From Labrys monachus (GTDB taxonomy: Bacteria > Pseudomonadota > Alphaproteobacteria > Rhizobiales > Labraceae), in assembly GCF_030814655.1 (NCBI RefSeq), contig NZ_JAUSVK010000001.1:4905001-4969000 (forward strand): a DNA stretch of 64,000 bases, in the 5' to 3' direction. This document shows positions 51,847 to 59,935 of the stretch, one piece after another. Positions within the stretch are counted from its first letter, which is position 1. Every line of letters starts with the position of its first letter. Below the pieces are notes generated by a model. It searched no databases and was not told where the DNA came from. It was given only the letters and a program-made list of their open reading frames with translations. A program made the position numbers and the translations under genes.

Positions 51847-53052
51847 GTGGAAGACCAGGTCATCGCAAACAAGGACGGGCTTCTCGCAGGTCTCGTCGTC
51901 GTCGACATGAGCCAGTTCCTGTCGGGGCCCTATGCGTCGCTGCGGCTGAACGATCTCGGCGCCCGCGTCATCAAGATCGAGCGTCCCGACGGCGGCGACC
52001 TGTGCCGGCGGCTCTATCTGTCGGACACCGACATCGACGGCGATTCGACGCTCTTCCACGCCATCAACCGCAACAAGGAAAGCCTGGCGCTCGACCTCAA
52101 GAACCCCGGGGACATCGAGGCGCTCAAGACATTGATCGCCCGAGCCGACGTCCTCATCCAGAATTTCCGTCCGGGCGTGATCGAACGCCTCGGCCTCTCC
52201 TACGAGGAGGCCTCGAAGATCAACCCCCGCCTCGTCTATGCGAGCATCACCGGCTACGGCAATGACGGCCCCTGGGTGAAACGTCCCGGCCAGGACCTGC
52301 TGGCCCAGGCGCGGTCCGGCCTGATGTGGCTCAACGGCGACGAAGGCCAGGGGCCGGTGCCCTTCGGCCTGGCCGTCGGCGACATGCTGGCGGGCGCCGC
52401 CGTCGCGCAGGGCATCCTCGCCGCGCTCGTCAGGCGCAGCATCAGCGGCCGGGGCAGCCATGTCGAGACAAGCCTCCTCGAAGCGCTCGTCGACGTGCAG
52501 TTCGAGGTGCTCACCACCTATCTCAACGACGGCAACCGGCTGCCGAAACGCTCCGCCGTCAACAGCGCCCATGCCTATCTGGCGGCGCCCTACGGCGTCT
52601 ACCGCACGCAGAGCGGCTATCTGGCCGTGGCGATGACGCCGATCGGCAAGCTCGCCGACGTGCTGGGCCTGCGCGCCCTCGACGCCTATCGCGACCACCC
52701 CAAGAGCTGGTTCACCCATCGCGACGAGATCAAGAGCGTCCTGGCCGACTTCCTCGCCGGCGCCACGACCGAGCACTGGCTGTCGCTGCTCGATCCCGCC
52801 GACATCTGGTGCGCCTCGGTGCTGCAATGGCCGGAGCTGCTCGCCAATGACGGCTTCCGGACGCTCGACATGCTGCAGACGGTGAAGCGCGGCGACGGCG
52901 TCGCGGTCGCGACGACCCGCTCGCCCATCCGCGTCGACGGCCATCGGCCCCCCGTTTCACGGGCGGCTCCCCGCCTCGGCGAGCATTCGGCGGCGATCCG
53001 CCGCGAATTCGCGCTGTCCGAACCGGCGGGAGAGGACGCGATCGCCCCCTGA
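51847..53052 (+). CDS. CaiB/BaiF family CoA-transferase
   Basis: A 401-residue class III CoA-transferase. The N-terminus LLAGLVVVDMSQFLSGPYAS, LNDLGARVIKIERPDGGDL, FHAINRNKESLALDLKNPGD and the catalytic-aspartate region PFGLAVGDMLAGAAVAQGI (~175-193) follow the family. These enzymes move CoA from an acyl-CoA to a carboxylic acid through an aspartyl mixed anhydride. The apparent start is GTG 51847, preceded by GGAAGG. As the first gene of the rightward locus it would activate the imported compound or an intermediate, in line with the MaoC hydratase downstream. Confidence 0.88.
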   Translation: MEDQVIANKDGLLAGLVVVDMSQFLSGPYASLRLNDLGARVIKIERPDGGDLCRRLYLSDTDIDGDSTLFHAINRNKESLALDLKNPGDIEALKTLIARADVLIQNFRPGVIERLGLSYEEASKINPRLVYASITGYGNDGPWVKRPGQDLLAQARSGLMWLNGDEGQGPVPFGLAVGDMLAGAAVAQGILAALVRRSISGRGSHVETSLLEALVDVQFEVLTTYLNDGNRLPKRSAVNSAHAYLAAPYGVYRTQSGYLAVAMTPIGKLADVLGLRALDAYRDHPKSWFTHRDEIKSVLADFLAGATTEHWLSLLDPADIWCASVLQWPELLANDGFRTLDMLQTVKRGDGVAVATTRSPIRVDGHRPPVSRAAPRLGEHSAAIRREFALSEPAGEDAIAP

Positions 53053-53145
53053 AGCCGGCCCGGCGGCGCAGCCGCCGGCATGACGAAAACCACCCGCCCG
53101 ACAAGCATTCGAACAGCGGCGGCAATCTGAAAGGGAGGAAACCAT

Positions 53146-54348
53146 ATGAACAAGCCTGCACATCATCGACCCGCACCCGGCCTTCTCGCCGCCGGCTGCC
53201 TCATCGGCCTGTCGCTCGCCATGCCCGCCCGGGCGGCGAACGAGGACCTGCTCAAGCCGCTGCCGCCCGCCCTCCAGGAACTCTATACGGGTTCGACCGA
53301 CAATCTGAAGCCGTCCGCCTATGACGACTTCAAGCTGCCTCCCAAGCCCTGGAAGTGGTGCCACTCCGAATCCTACCAGGGCAATCCCTGGCGCGTGGCG
53401 GTGACCAAGGAACTGCAGCGGCTCGTCGACGGCTACAAGGCCAAGGGCCTCATCTCCAGCTTCGAAGTCTCCAATTCGAACAACGACGCCAGCCAGCAGA
53501 TCGCCCAGATCCGCGCCTTCATCGACAAGAAATGCACGATCATCACCTCGATCGCCGGCTCCTCGACGGGCCTGAACGACGCGATCGAGGCCGCCTACAA
53601 GGCGGGCATCCCCTTCGTGACGCAGACGGGATCGGTGACGAGCCCCTACGCCATCAATGTCGACCAGAACTATGTGCGCTGGGGCGCCGACATGGCGCAG
53701 GCCATCGTCGACGAGCTCGGCAACAAGGGCAACGTCCTCATGGTCGCCGGCATTCCCGGACAGCCGATCGACGCGCTGGAGCGCCAGGGCGCCAACAGCG
53801 TCTTCTCCAAGTCGGGCGTCAAGATCGTCCGCACCGTCAACGGCAACTGGACGGCCAACGTCACCAAATCCGTGGTCCTGCAGGCGCTCGCCACCTCGCC
53901 GCAGAAGATCGACGCCGTCTGGACCTCGGGCAGCGAGGTGCGCGTGATCGCCGAGGACTTCGCCCAGGCCCATCGGCCGCAGCCTCTGATCACCGGCTCG
54001 CTCACCGGCGACATGCTCGGCTACTGGAAGGAGCATCCCGACCTGCGCTTCTCCGGCACGGCGCTCGGGCCGTCCTGGATGGCCCAGACGCTGTTCCGCG
54101 TCGGCGTGCGCATCCTCGAGGGCCAGCAGCCGCGCGTCGGCACCATGATGACGCCCCTGCCCGTGGTCAAGCAGGCCGACCTCGGCAAATGGTACCGCTC
54201 CTGCATGACGCCGGCCTCGACGTCGATCTTCCCGATCGCGCCGAGCGACCCGATGCCCGATAGCCTGATGGACGCCTATTTCAGGAAGCCGGCGCCGGTC
54301 GAAGGCTACAGCTACGCCGACACGCCGGATCCCTGCGCGGCGCAATAG
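53146..54348 (+). CDS. ABC transporter substrate-binding protein (CUT2/RbsB-like fold)
   Basis: A 400-residue exported protein. Signal peptide: MNKPAHHRPAPGLLAAGCLIG then ..AMPARA, cleavage near residue 30. The mature part starts with a ~40-residue extension (NEDLLKPLPPALQELYTGST) before the periplasmic-binding fold (WCHSESYQGNPWRVAVTKEL, SNNDASQQIAQIRAFIDKKC, GSSTGLNDAIEAAYKAGIPFV). Such longer RbsB relatives bind unusual, non-ribose ligands. A strong site (GGGAGGAAACC) precedes ATG 53146. A hairpin follows the stop, then the ATPase genes. Confidence 0.87.
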   Translation: MNKPAHHRPAPGLLAAGCLIGLSLAMPARAANEDLLKPLPPALQELYTGSTDNLKPSAYDDFKLPPKPWKWCHSESYQGNPWRVAVTKELQRLVDGYKAKGLISSFEVSNSNNDASQQIAQIRAFIDKKCTIITSIAGSSTGLNDAIEAAYKAGIPFVTQTGSVTSPYAINVDQNYVRWGADMAQAIVDELGNKGNVLMVAGIPGQPIDALERQGANSVFSKSGVKIVRTVNGNWTANVTKSVVLQALATSPQKIDAVWTSGSEVRVIAEDFAQAHRPQPLITGSLTGDMLGYWKEHPDLRFSGTALGPSWMAQTLFRVGVRILEGQQPRVGTMMTPLPVVKQADLGKWYRSCMTPASTSIFPIAPSDPMPDSLMDAYFRKPAPVEGYSYADTPDPCAAQ

Positions 54349-54371
54349 GCCTGCAGCCGGCCTGGAAACCG

Positions 54372-54396
54372 CCCTCGCCGTCGCTCTCGGCGAGGG
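54372..54396 (+). promoter_or_regulatory. Hairpin after the binding-protein gene
   Basis: CCCTCGCCG (54372-54380) pairs perfectly with CGGCGAGGG (54388-54396) across a 7-base loop, 24 bases past the binding-protein stop. As in the importer at 31 kb it may stabilise the upstream transcript. Flanking GGGATGAC text resembles short dispersed repeats. Confidence 0.45.
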
Positions 54397-54503
54397 TGGA
54401 GGCAGAGGGAGGAGAACCCACGGATCCCCTTCCTTCGCTACGCTCGCCAGGGATGACAGCGGTTTCCCGCCGGTCCCCTCCATCCCTCCCCCGGAACGGA
54501 TCG

Positions 54504-55244
54504 ATGCTCGACGTCCAGGACCTGTCCAAGAACTATGGCGAGACCCGCGCGCTCGAAGGCGTGTCGATCGGTTTCGAGAAGGGCACCATCCACGCGGTCC
54601 TCGGCGAGAACGGCTCGGGAAAGAGCACGCTCGTCAAGCTTCTGTCCGGCATCGTGATGCCGAGCCGGGGCCGCATCCTCGTCGAGGGGCGGCCGCTCAC
54701 CGCCTTCACGCCCGCCGCCATGCAGGCGGCGGGCCTTGCGACCGTGTTCCAGGAAGTGCTGCTGGCGCCCGACCGGACGGTGACGGACAACATCCTCCTC
54801 GGCTGCGACGGCCTGCTCAAGCGCAACATTCCCCGCGGCCGGCGGCGCGACGTGGCAGCGGAGGCGCTGTCCCGCATCACCGCGACGCCGATCGACCTCG
54901 ATGCCGCCGCCGGCGACCTGCCGCTGGCGATCCGCCAGCTCATCGTCCTCGCCCGCGCGCTCGCCCGCAGGCCGCGCCTGCTCATCCTCGACGAGATCAC
55001 CGCCGCGCTCGATTTCGGCGACCGGGAGGCCGTGTTCCGCACCATGGAAAAATTCGCCGCCGACGGCGGCCTGATCCTGTTCATTTCCCATCGCATGGAC
55101 GAAGTCATGCGCCTGGCGGCCCGCATCAGCGTCCTCAGGAACGGCAGGCTGGTCGAAACGCTGGCGCGCCGGGACACGTCGCCAGACGCCCTGCTGCGCC
55201 TGATGGCGCCCGCCGCCGCAAAGGAGCTCGCCCATGCCGGCTGA
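54504..55244 (+). CDS. Sugar-type ABC ATPase, N-terminal half protein
   Basis: A 246-residue ATPase corresponding to the first nucleotide-binding domain of RbsA-like proteins, which are usually single ~500-residue chains. Walker A is intact (LGENGSGKSTLVKLL, ~35-49) and Walker B reads LLILDEITAALDF (~160). The signature region, where LSGGQ is expected, reads LPLAIRQLIVLARAL and is degenerate. It is paired with the C-terminal-half protein encoded next (11-base overlap). Start ATG 54504 (MLDVQDLSKNYG) is chosen because the 36 codons upstream match the repeat-like leader. Confidence 0.88.
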   Translation: MLDVQDLSKNYGETRALEGVSIGFEKGTIHAVLGENGSGKSTLVKLLSGIVMPSRGRILVEGRPLTAFTPAAMQAAGLATVFQEVLLAPDRTVTDNILLGCDGLLKRNIPRGRRRDVAAEALSRITATPIDLDAAAGDLPLAIRQLIVLARALARRPRLLILDEITAALDFGDREAVFRTMEKFAADGGLILFISHRMDEVMRLAARISVLRNGRLVETLARRDTSPDALLRLMAPAAAKELAHAG

Positions 55245-55995
55245 CGCATCGGCCGCGGCTGGCGGCCTCCTCCTCGAAGGCGTGGCGGTGCGCCCGGGCG
55301 CGGCGCGGCTCGACGACGGGCTCGTGCCGGGCGAGATCGTCGGCGTCGCCGGCCTCGACGGCCACGGCCAGGAAGAGTTCCTGGAAATCCTGGCCGGGCT
55401 CCGCCGTCCGGCCGCCGGGCGGGTGTTCGCCCTCCACGGCGACAGGCGGGAGGCCGTCGGCAGCTTCAAGCAGGCCGTCCGCCACGGCATCGCCTATCTC
55501 GCCCGCGACCGGCGCCTGCACGGCATCTTCCCGGCCCTCTCGATCCTCGACAATTTCTCGATGGTGTCGTGGCGCCGCGACACGCGGTTCGGCCTGATCG
55601 GGCGGGATATCCAGCGGGCACGCTACGAGACCTGGCGCGAGCGGCTGGAAATCGTCGCCCCCGATCCGCGCGCGCCGATCACCGCGCTTTCGGGCGGCAA
55701 CCAGCAGAAGGTGCTGCTGGCGCGCTGGCTGGCGCTGGGGCCGAGCATCCTCCTGCTCAACGATCCGACGCGCGGCGTCGACCAGCGCACGCGCGAGATC
55801 CTCTATGCGGTGTTCCGCGACCTCGCGCGCAGGCAGGGCCTGTCGCTCGTCATCCTCTCCACCGAGATCGAGGAGGTGCTGCGCCTGTGCGACCGCGTGC
55901 TCGTCTTCCGCGACGGCGAAGTCTCGGCCCGTCTTTCCGGCGTCCGGATGTCGAACGACAGCGTCATCGCCGCCATGTTCGGACAGGCCGCATGA
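55234..55995 (+). CDS. Sugar-type ABC ATPase, C-terminal half protein
   Basis: A 253-residue ATPase matching the second domain of RbsA. The Walker A position is degenerate (VAGLDGHGQEEFLEIL, no GKS/T), as is normal for this domain. The signature ITALSGGNQQKVLLARWL (~148-165) is intact and Walker B is SILLLNDPTRGVDQ (~172), with Asn-Asp in place of Asp-Glu. Heterodimerised with the 54504 product it would build one competent ATP site from the intact Walker A of one chain and the intact signature of the other. It overlaps the permease start by four bases. Confidence 0.88.
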   Translation: MPADASAAAGGLLLEGVAVRPGAARLDDGLVPGEIVGVAGLDGHGQEEFLEILAGLRRPAAGRVFALHGDRREAVGSFKQAVRHGIAYLARDRRLHGIFPALSILDNFSMVSWRRDTRFGLIGRDIQRARYETWRERLEIVAPDPRAPITALSGGNQQKVLLARWLALGPSILLLNDPTRGVDQRTREILYAVFRDLARRQGLSLVILSTEIEEVLRLCDRVLVFRDGEVSARLSGVRMSNDSVIAAMFGQAA

Positions 55996-56975
55996 GCATG
56001 CCATCCGCCCCCCTTTCGCGCCGGCTGTCGCATTTCGCCCGGGAGCGGCGCGAGACCGGCCTCGCCGTGCTACTGCTCGTCGTCCTGCTGGTGCTGAACT
56101 TCCTGCTCAATCCGGCCCGCTTCCTGCCGGCGAACTGGGGCAGCACCATCGGCCTCGCCGCGCCGCTCGTCGTCGGCGCCGTCGCGGCGATGCCGGCCAT
56201 CCTCGGCGGGCGCGGCGGCATCGACGTCTCGGTCGGCCCGGCCATGGGCTTCGTCAACGCCGTGATCGTGCAGGTGCTCATCCTCGATCTCGGCCTCGAA
56301 ACGCCGTGGCTCATCGTGCCCGCCGCGCTGCTGACCGGCATCGGCATCGGCATCTTCAACGGCCTGGTCGCCACCATGCTGCGCATCCAGCCGATCGTCG
56401 CCACGCTCGGCACCTATCTGCTGCTGTCCGGCCTGACGCTGACCCTGGTGCCCTCCCCCATCGGCAGCGTCCCCCCCTGGATCAAGGATCTCGCCGGCAC
56501 CTGGTCGATCCTGCCGATTCTCCTGGTCGCCGCGGCGTGGGTCGCCCTCAAGCGCCTGCCCTTCCACGATGCGCTGATGGCGGTCGGCAGCGACGACCGG
56601 GCGGCCTACACCGCCGGCGTGCCGGTGCTGCGCGTGCGGTTCCTGTCCTATGTGACCGGCGGCCTGTTCGCCGGCGTGGCGGGCCTCTCCCTCACCGCGC
56701 TGATCGGCTCGGCCGACCCCAATGTCGGCCCCAATTATACGCTGGTGACGATTTCCGCCGTCGCGCTCGGCGGCGTCAGCCTCGCCGGCGGGCGGGGCGG
56801 CTTCCTCGCGGCGGCGCTGGGTGCCGTCGACATCTTCCTGCTGCAGAACGCGCTGACCTTCTTCAACCTGTCGCCCTTCGTGCTTCAGGTCGCCTATGGG
56901 GTGATCCTCGTGCTCTCCGTCTCGCTGAACGCGCTGCCCGCCCTCCTCGCACGCGGCCGGGAGGCGCGGTCATGA
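55992..56975 (+). CDS. ABC transporter permease (CUT2 type) 1
   Basis: A 327-residue permease with about nine hydrophobic segments. Family features include GAVAAMPAILGGRGGIDVSVGP (~55-76), GLVATMLRIQPIVATLGTYL (~115-134) and ISAVALGGVSLAGGRGGFLAA (~255-275). CUT2 importers for pentoses and autoinducers normally use a permease homodimer; here two different permease genes imply a heterodimer. ATG 55992 overlaps the ATPase stop (ATGA) and its own end overlaps the next gene, so all four ABC membrane/ATPase genes are coupled. Confidence 0.9.
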   Translation: MSMPSAPLSRRLSHFARERRETGLAVLLLVVLLVLNFLLNPARFLPANWGSTIGLAAPLVVGAVAAMPAILGGRGGIDVSVGPAMGFVNAVIVQVLILDLGLETPWLIVPAALLTGIGIGIFNGLVATMLRIQPIVATLGTYLLLSGLTLTLVPSPIGSVPPWIKDLAGTWSILPILLVAAAWVALKRLPFHDALMAVGSDDRAAYTAGVPVLRVRFLSYVTGGLFAGVAGLSLTALIGSADPNVGPNYTLVTISAVALGGVSLAGGRGGFLAAALGAVDIFLLQNALTFFNLSPFVLQVAYGVILVLSVSLNALPALLARGREARS

Positions 56976-57931
56976 GCCGGACCCTCAAGGGCATGAGCCG
57001 GGCCCTCTCGGCCTTCGCCATCGCCATCGTGCTGCATCTCATCGGCACGGCGCTGATCGAGGGCTACGGCGCCGAATTCTCGGTGCGCTCGATGCTGGTG
57101 CTGGCGACGCTGCTCGGCGTCGCCTCGATCGGCCAGACGCTCGTCGTCCTGCTCGGCGGCATCGACCTCTCGATCCCCTTCGTCATCGGCTTCGCCAATG
57201 TCGTGGCGGCGCAACTCTATGGCGAGGGCATGCCGTTCCTCTTTGTCTCGCTCATCGTCGCCGTGCTGGCCCTGGCGATCGGCGCCCTCAACGGCACCTT
57301 GTCCTCCCGCCTCCAGGTCCACCCGCTCATCATCACCCTCGGCGTGGGCACGGCGGTGCAGGGCGCCGTGCTGCTGTGGACCGCCGGCTTCCCCACCGGC
57401 TCGGCGCCGGATGCCATCAATGAGTTCGTCTCGATCGGCGGCACGGCCGGCCCCCTGCCGGTACCCTGGGTGGTGCCGTCCTTCGTGATGCTCGCCGTCG
57501 TCATCGGCCTCGTCCTGCACCGCACGGCCTTCGGCCGGCGCCTCTACGCCGTCGGCAGCAATCCGGCCGCAGCCCCCTTCGCGCTGATCGACCCGCATTG
57601 GATCCGCACCGCCGCCTATGCGCTGAGCGCCCTGTTCGCAGCCCTCGCCGGCGTGCTCCTCCTCGGCTTCACCGGCTCGGCCTATGGCGATGTCGGCCAG
57701 CCCTATCTGTTCCAGACGATCGCGGCGGTGGTGATCGGCGGCACGACGCTGGTGGGCGGGCGCGGCGGCATCCTCGGTTCGCTCGCCGGCGCCCTCGTCC
57801 TCACCGAGATCAACACGCTGCTCATCGGGCTCGGTCTGACGCCGGCCCTGGTGCAGGCGGCGCTCGGCCTCGTCATCATCGCGCTGGTCTCGCTCTACGG
57901 ACGCGAGCCGCATGTCAGGACGACGATTTAG
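56972..57931 (+). CDS. ABC transporter permease (CUT2 type) 2
   Basis: A 319-residue permease related to but distinct from the preceding one: GQTLVVLLGGIDLSIPFVIGF (~54-74), GTLSSRLQVHPLIITLGVGT (~107-126), AVVIGGTTLVGGRGGILGSL (~262-281). It should form the transmembrane pair with the 55992 product. It is coupled by ATGA overlap. The gene ends before a 297-base gap containing a composite intergenic repeat, which separates the importer from the MaoC gene. Confidence 0.9.
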   Translation: MSRTLKGMSRALSAFAIAIVLHLIGTALIEGYGAEFSVRSMLVLATLLGVASIGQTLVVLLGGIDLSIPFVIGFANVVAAQLYGEGMPFLFVSLIVAVLALAIGALNGTLSSRLQVHPLIITLGVGTAVQGAVLLWTAGFPTGSAPDAINEFVSIGGTAGPLPVPWVVPSFVMLAVVIGLVLHRTAFGRRLYAVGSNPAAAPFALIDPHWIRTAAYALSALFAALAGVLLLGFTGSAYGDVGQPYLFQTIAAVVIGGTTLVGGRGGILGSLAGALVLTEINTLLIGLGLTPALVQAALGLVIIALVSLYGREPHVRTTI

Positions 57932-57981
57932 CATGCCACAGGGCGCGAGACCCTTCGGCGGCGCCGAGTTTGAAAGAAACG

Positions 57982-58131
57982 GCGCGATTTTCCTTCTCCC
58001 GAGCGGGAGAAGGTGGCGCGAAGCGCCGGATGAGGGCCTGAACTCCCACAATTCACGCGACTGTCGAGCCATCCGGTCGATGTTCAGTCCCTCTTCCCCC
58101 TGCCGGGACCTTCTCCCGACCCGGGAGAAGG
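57982..58131. repeat. Composite hairpin repeat, copy 2 (opposite orientation to copy 1)
   Basis: Starts GCGCGATTTTCCTTCTCCC, followed by GAGCGGGAGAAGGTGGCGCG and AAGCGCCGGATGAGGG, a middle that differs from copy 1, then CCCTCTTCCCCCTGCCGGGA and CCTTCTCCCGACCCGGGAGAAGG-type end (hairpin arms CCTTCTCCC/GGGAGAAGG). The ends are the reverse complement of those at 34917-35093. It fills most of the 297-base gap between permease and MaoC genes; no gene was seen there. Confidence 0.7.
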
Positions 58132-58228
58132 AAGCCCCTCTCCGTGTGTCGGTGGCCTATGGACGAGAGGTCCGCCCCCCGAGAACGCAAACTCACAACG
58201 ATCTGGAATCAGAGCTTAGGACCCAAGC

Positions 58229-58684
58229 ATGAGCGACGAACGCTATCTGGAAGACTACGAGATCGGCGAGGAACGCGTCAGCATCGGACGCACCATCACC
58301 GAGGCCGACATCGTCCTGCATGCCGGCCAGACCGGCGATTTCTACCCGCACCACATGGATGCCGAATGGTGCGCCACCCAGCCCTTCAAGCAGCGCATCG
58401 CCCATGGCACGCTGATCTTCAGCGTCGGCATCGGCATGGCCGCCAATGTCATCAATCCGCGCAGCATGTCCTACGGCTATGACCGGCTGCGCTTCATCAA
58501 GCCGACCTTCATCGGCGACACCATCCGCGTCACCACCACCATCGTCGACAAGCGCGACTTCAAGCGCCCGAGCCACGGCATCCTGGTCGAGAAGGTCGAC
58601 GTCACCAAGCAGACCGGCGAGCTCGTGCTCACCTGCGAGCATCTCCATCTCGTCGAGCGCCGTCCCGGCGTGGAGGACATCTGA
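58229..58684 (+). CDS. MaoC-like dehydratase (hotdog fold)
   Basis: A 151-residue (R)-specific enoyl-CoA hydratase-like protein: [20 protein letters not shown], the catalytic Asp/His segment [18 protein letters not shown] (~30-47), and [18 protein letters not shown] (~58-75). It would hydrate an unsaturated acyl-CoA or remove water from a hydroxyacyl-CoA, fitting the CaiB CoA-transferase at the start of the locus. Its stop TGA shares one base with the ATG of the next gene (58684). Exact substrate unknown. Confidence 0.88.
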   Translation: MSDERYLEDYEIGEERVSIGRTITEADIVLHAGQTGDFYPHHMDAEWCATQPFKQRIAHGTLIFSVGIGMAANVINPRSMSYGYDRLRFIKPTFIGDTIRVTTTIVDKRDFKRPSHGILVEKVDVTKQTGELVLTCEHLHLVERRPGVEDI

Positions 58685-59835
58685 TGCCGGGCCTGCGCCT
58701 GATTTCGTGGGGCCACCGCCGCGCCACCGATCCCCTGCTGGCGGCGAAGGAGACGTTCCGCGCCAAGCGCCCCGATATCGACATCGCCGTCGAGGTGCGT
58801 CCCTTGAGCGATTTCGAGCACCAGGGCATGGCGGGCGTCGCCCGCAGCTACGACCTCGTCATCTTCGACCATCCCTTCTGCGGCGACATCGCCGAAGGCG
58901 GCCTGTTCCTGCCGCTCGACGAGCACCTGCCGGCGCTGCTCGGCCCGAATGCCGATCCCCTCTATGTCGGGCCGAGCCTCGACACCTACCGGCTGCACGG
59001 CCATGTCTGGGGCGCGCCGATCGACGCCGCCACGCCCCATGCGCTGGTGCGCCGCGACCTGCTGCAGCCGCTCGGCGAGGAAGTCCCCCGCAGCTGGGAT
59101 GAGGCGCTGGCCCTCGGCGAAAGGCTGGCGCCGCGGGGACTGAAACTCGGCATCGGCATCGAGACCCCGCATGCGCTCGCCGTCATCGCCTCGCTGATGG
59201 CGAATGCCGGCCGCCCCTGGCACACTGACGTCGCGGCGCCCTTCCATATCGACCGCAACGCCTTCCTCACCGCCTATGGCCGGCTGCGGGCGCTGCTCGC
59301 CTTCTGCCCGCCCGAGACGCTCGGCTGGAACTCGATCGACGTGCATGAGGCGATGGTGGCGCGCGACGACGTCGCCTATTGTCCGATCGTCTACGGCTAC
59401 GCCACCTATGGCGAGGCCGACCAGCGCCGCCGGCTCGGCTTCGCCCCCTTCGCGGGGGCGAGCGCGCCCTTCGAGGCCGGCTCGATGATCGGCGGCACAG
59501 CGATGGGAATATCGAGCTTCTCGCGGGAGAAGGAGGCGGGGCTCGCCTTCGTCGCCCATATGCTGGAGGCCGACACGCAGGACCGCCTCATCCCGAATCA
59601 TCACGGCCAGCCCGCCTTCCTCTCCGCCTGGCAGCGCGCCGACAACGACGCGCGCTTCAACGGCTTCTATTCCGCCGCGCTGAGCTCGATGGAGACGGCC
59701 TGGGTGCGGCCGCGCCGGCCCGGCTATCCGGAGTTCCAGCGCGACGCCGGGCGCATCGTCGCCGAAGCGCTGCGGGCCGGCGCGGACGGGACGGCCGCCG
59801 CGGACGCCGTCATCGCCCTGGCGGCGAAGCTCTGA
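58684..59835 (+). CDS. Solute-binding-protein-like protein without signal peptide
   Basis: A 383-residue protein of the family 1 (MalE-like) binding-protein fold: LRLISWGHRRATDPLLAAKETF, SYDLVIFDHPFCGDIAEGGLF, VWGAPIDAATPHALVRRDLL, SMIGGTAMGISSFSREKEAGL. Unlike true binding proteins it starts directly in the fold ([12 protein letters not shown]) with no signal peptide or lipobox, so it should stay in the cytoplasm. It is tightly coupled to the MaoC gene (one-base overlap) and linked to a CaiB gene, a pairing I recall in other genomes. Possible roles are an intracellular ligand sensor or carrier, or an importer component with a mis-placed start; no better upstream start exists. Confidence 0.8.
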   Translation: MPGLRLISWGHRRATDPLLAAKETFRAKRPDIDIAVEVRPLSDFEHQGMAGVARSYDLVIFDHPFCGDIAEGGLFLPLDEHLPALLGPNADPLYVGPSLDTYRLHGHVWGAPIDAATPHALVRRDLLQPLGEEVPRSWDEALALGERLAPRGLKLGIGIETPHALAVIASLMANAGRPWHTDVAAPFHIDRNAFLTAYGRLRALLAFCPPETLGWNSIDVHEAMVARDDVAYCPIVYGYATYGEADQRRRLGFAPFAGASAPFEAGSMIGGTAMGISSFSREKEAGLAFVAHMLEADTQDRLIPNHHGQPAFLSAWQRADNDARFNGFYSAALSSMETAWVRPRRPGYPEFQRDAGRIVAEALRAGADGTAAADAVIALAAKL

Positions 59836-59859
59836 GAGACTGTCGGCAGACCGCCCCAT

Positions 59860-59884
59860 CCCCGGCGAGCGCGGCTCGCCGGGG
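59860..59884 (+). terminator. Strong hairpin between the binding-like gene and the hydrolase gene
   Basis: CCCCGGCGAG (59860-59869) and CTCGCCGGGG (59875-59884) form a perfect 10-base stem with a CGCGG loop, 25 bases past the preceding stop, followed by ATGACGG rather than a T run. It may attenuate transcription into the hydrolase gene or be a short dispersed palindromic repeat. Confidence 0.4.
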
Positions 59885-59935
59885 ATGACGGAGAGACGAC
59901 CATTGTTTGCACGCGTTCCGAGTCTCGGAGGCACC

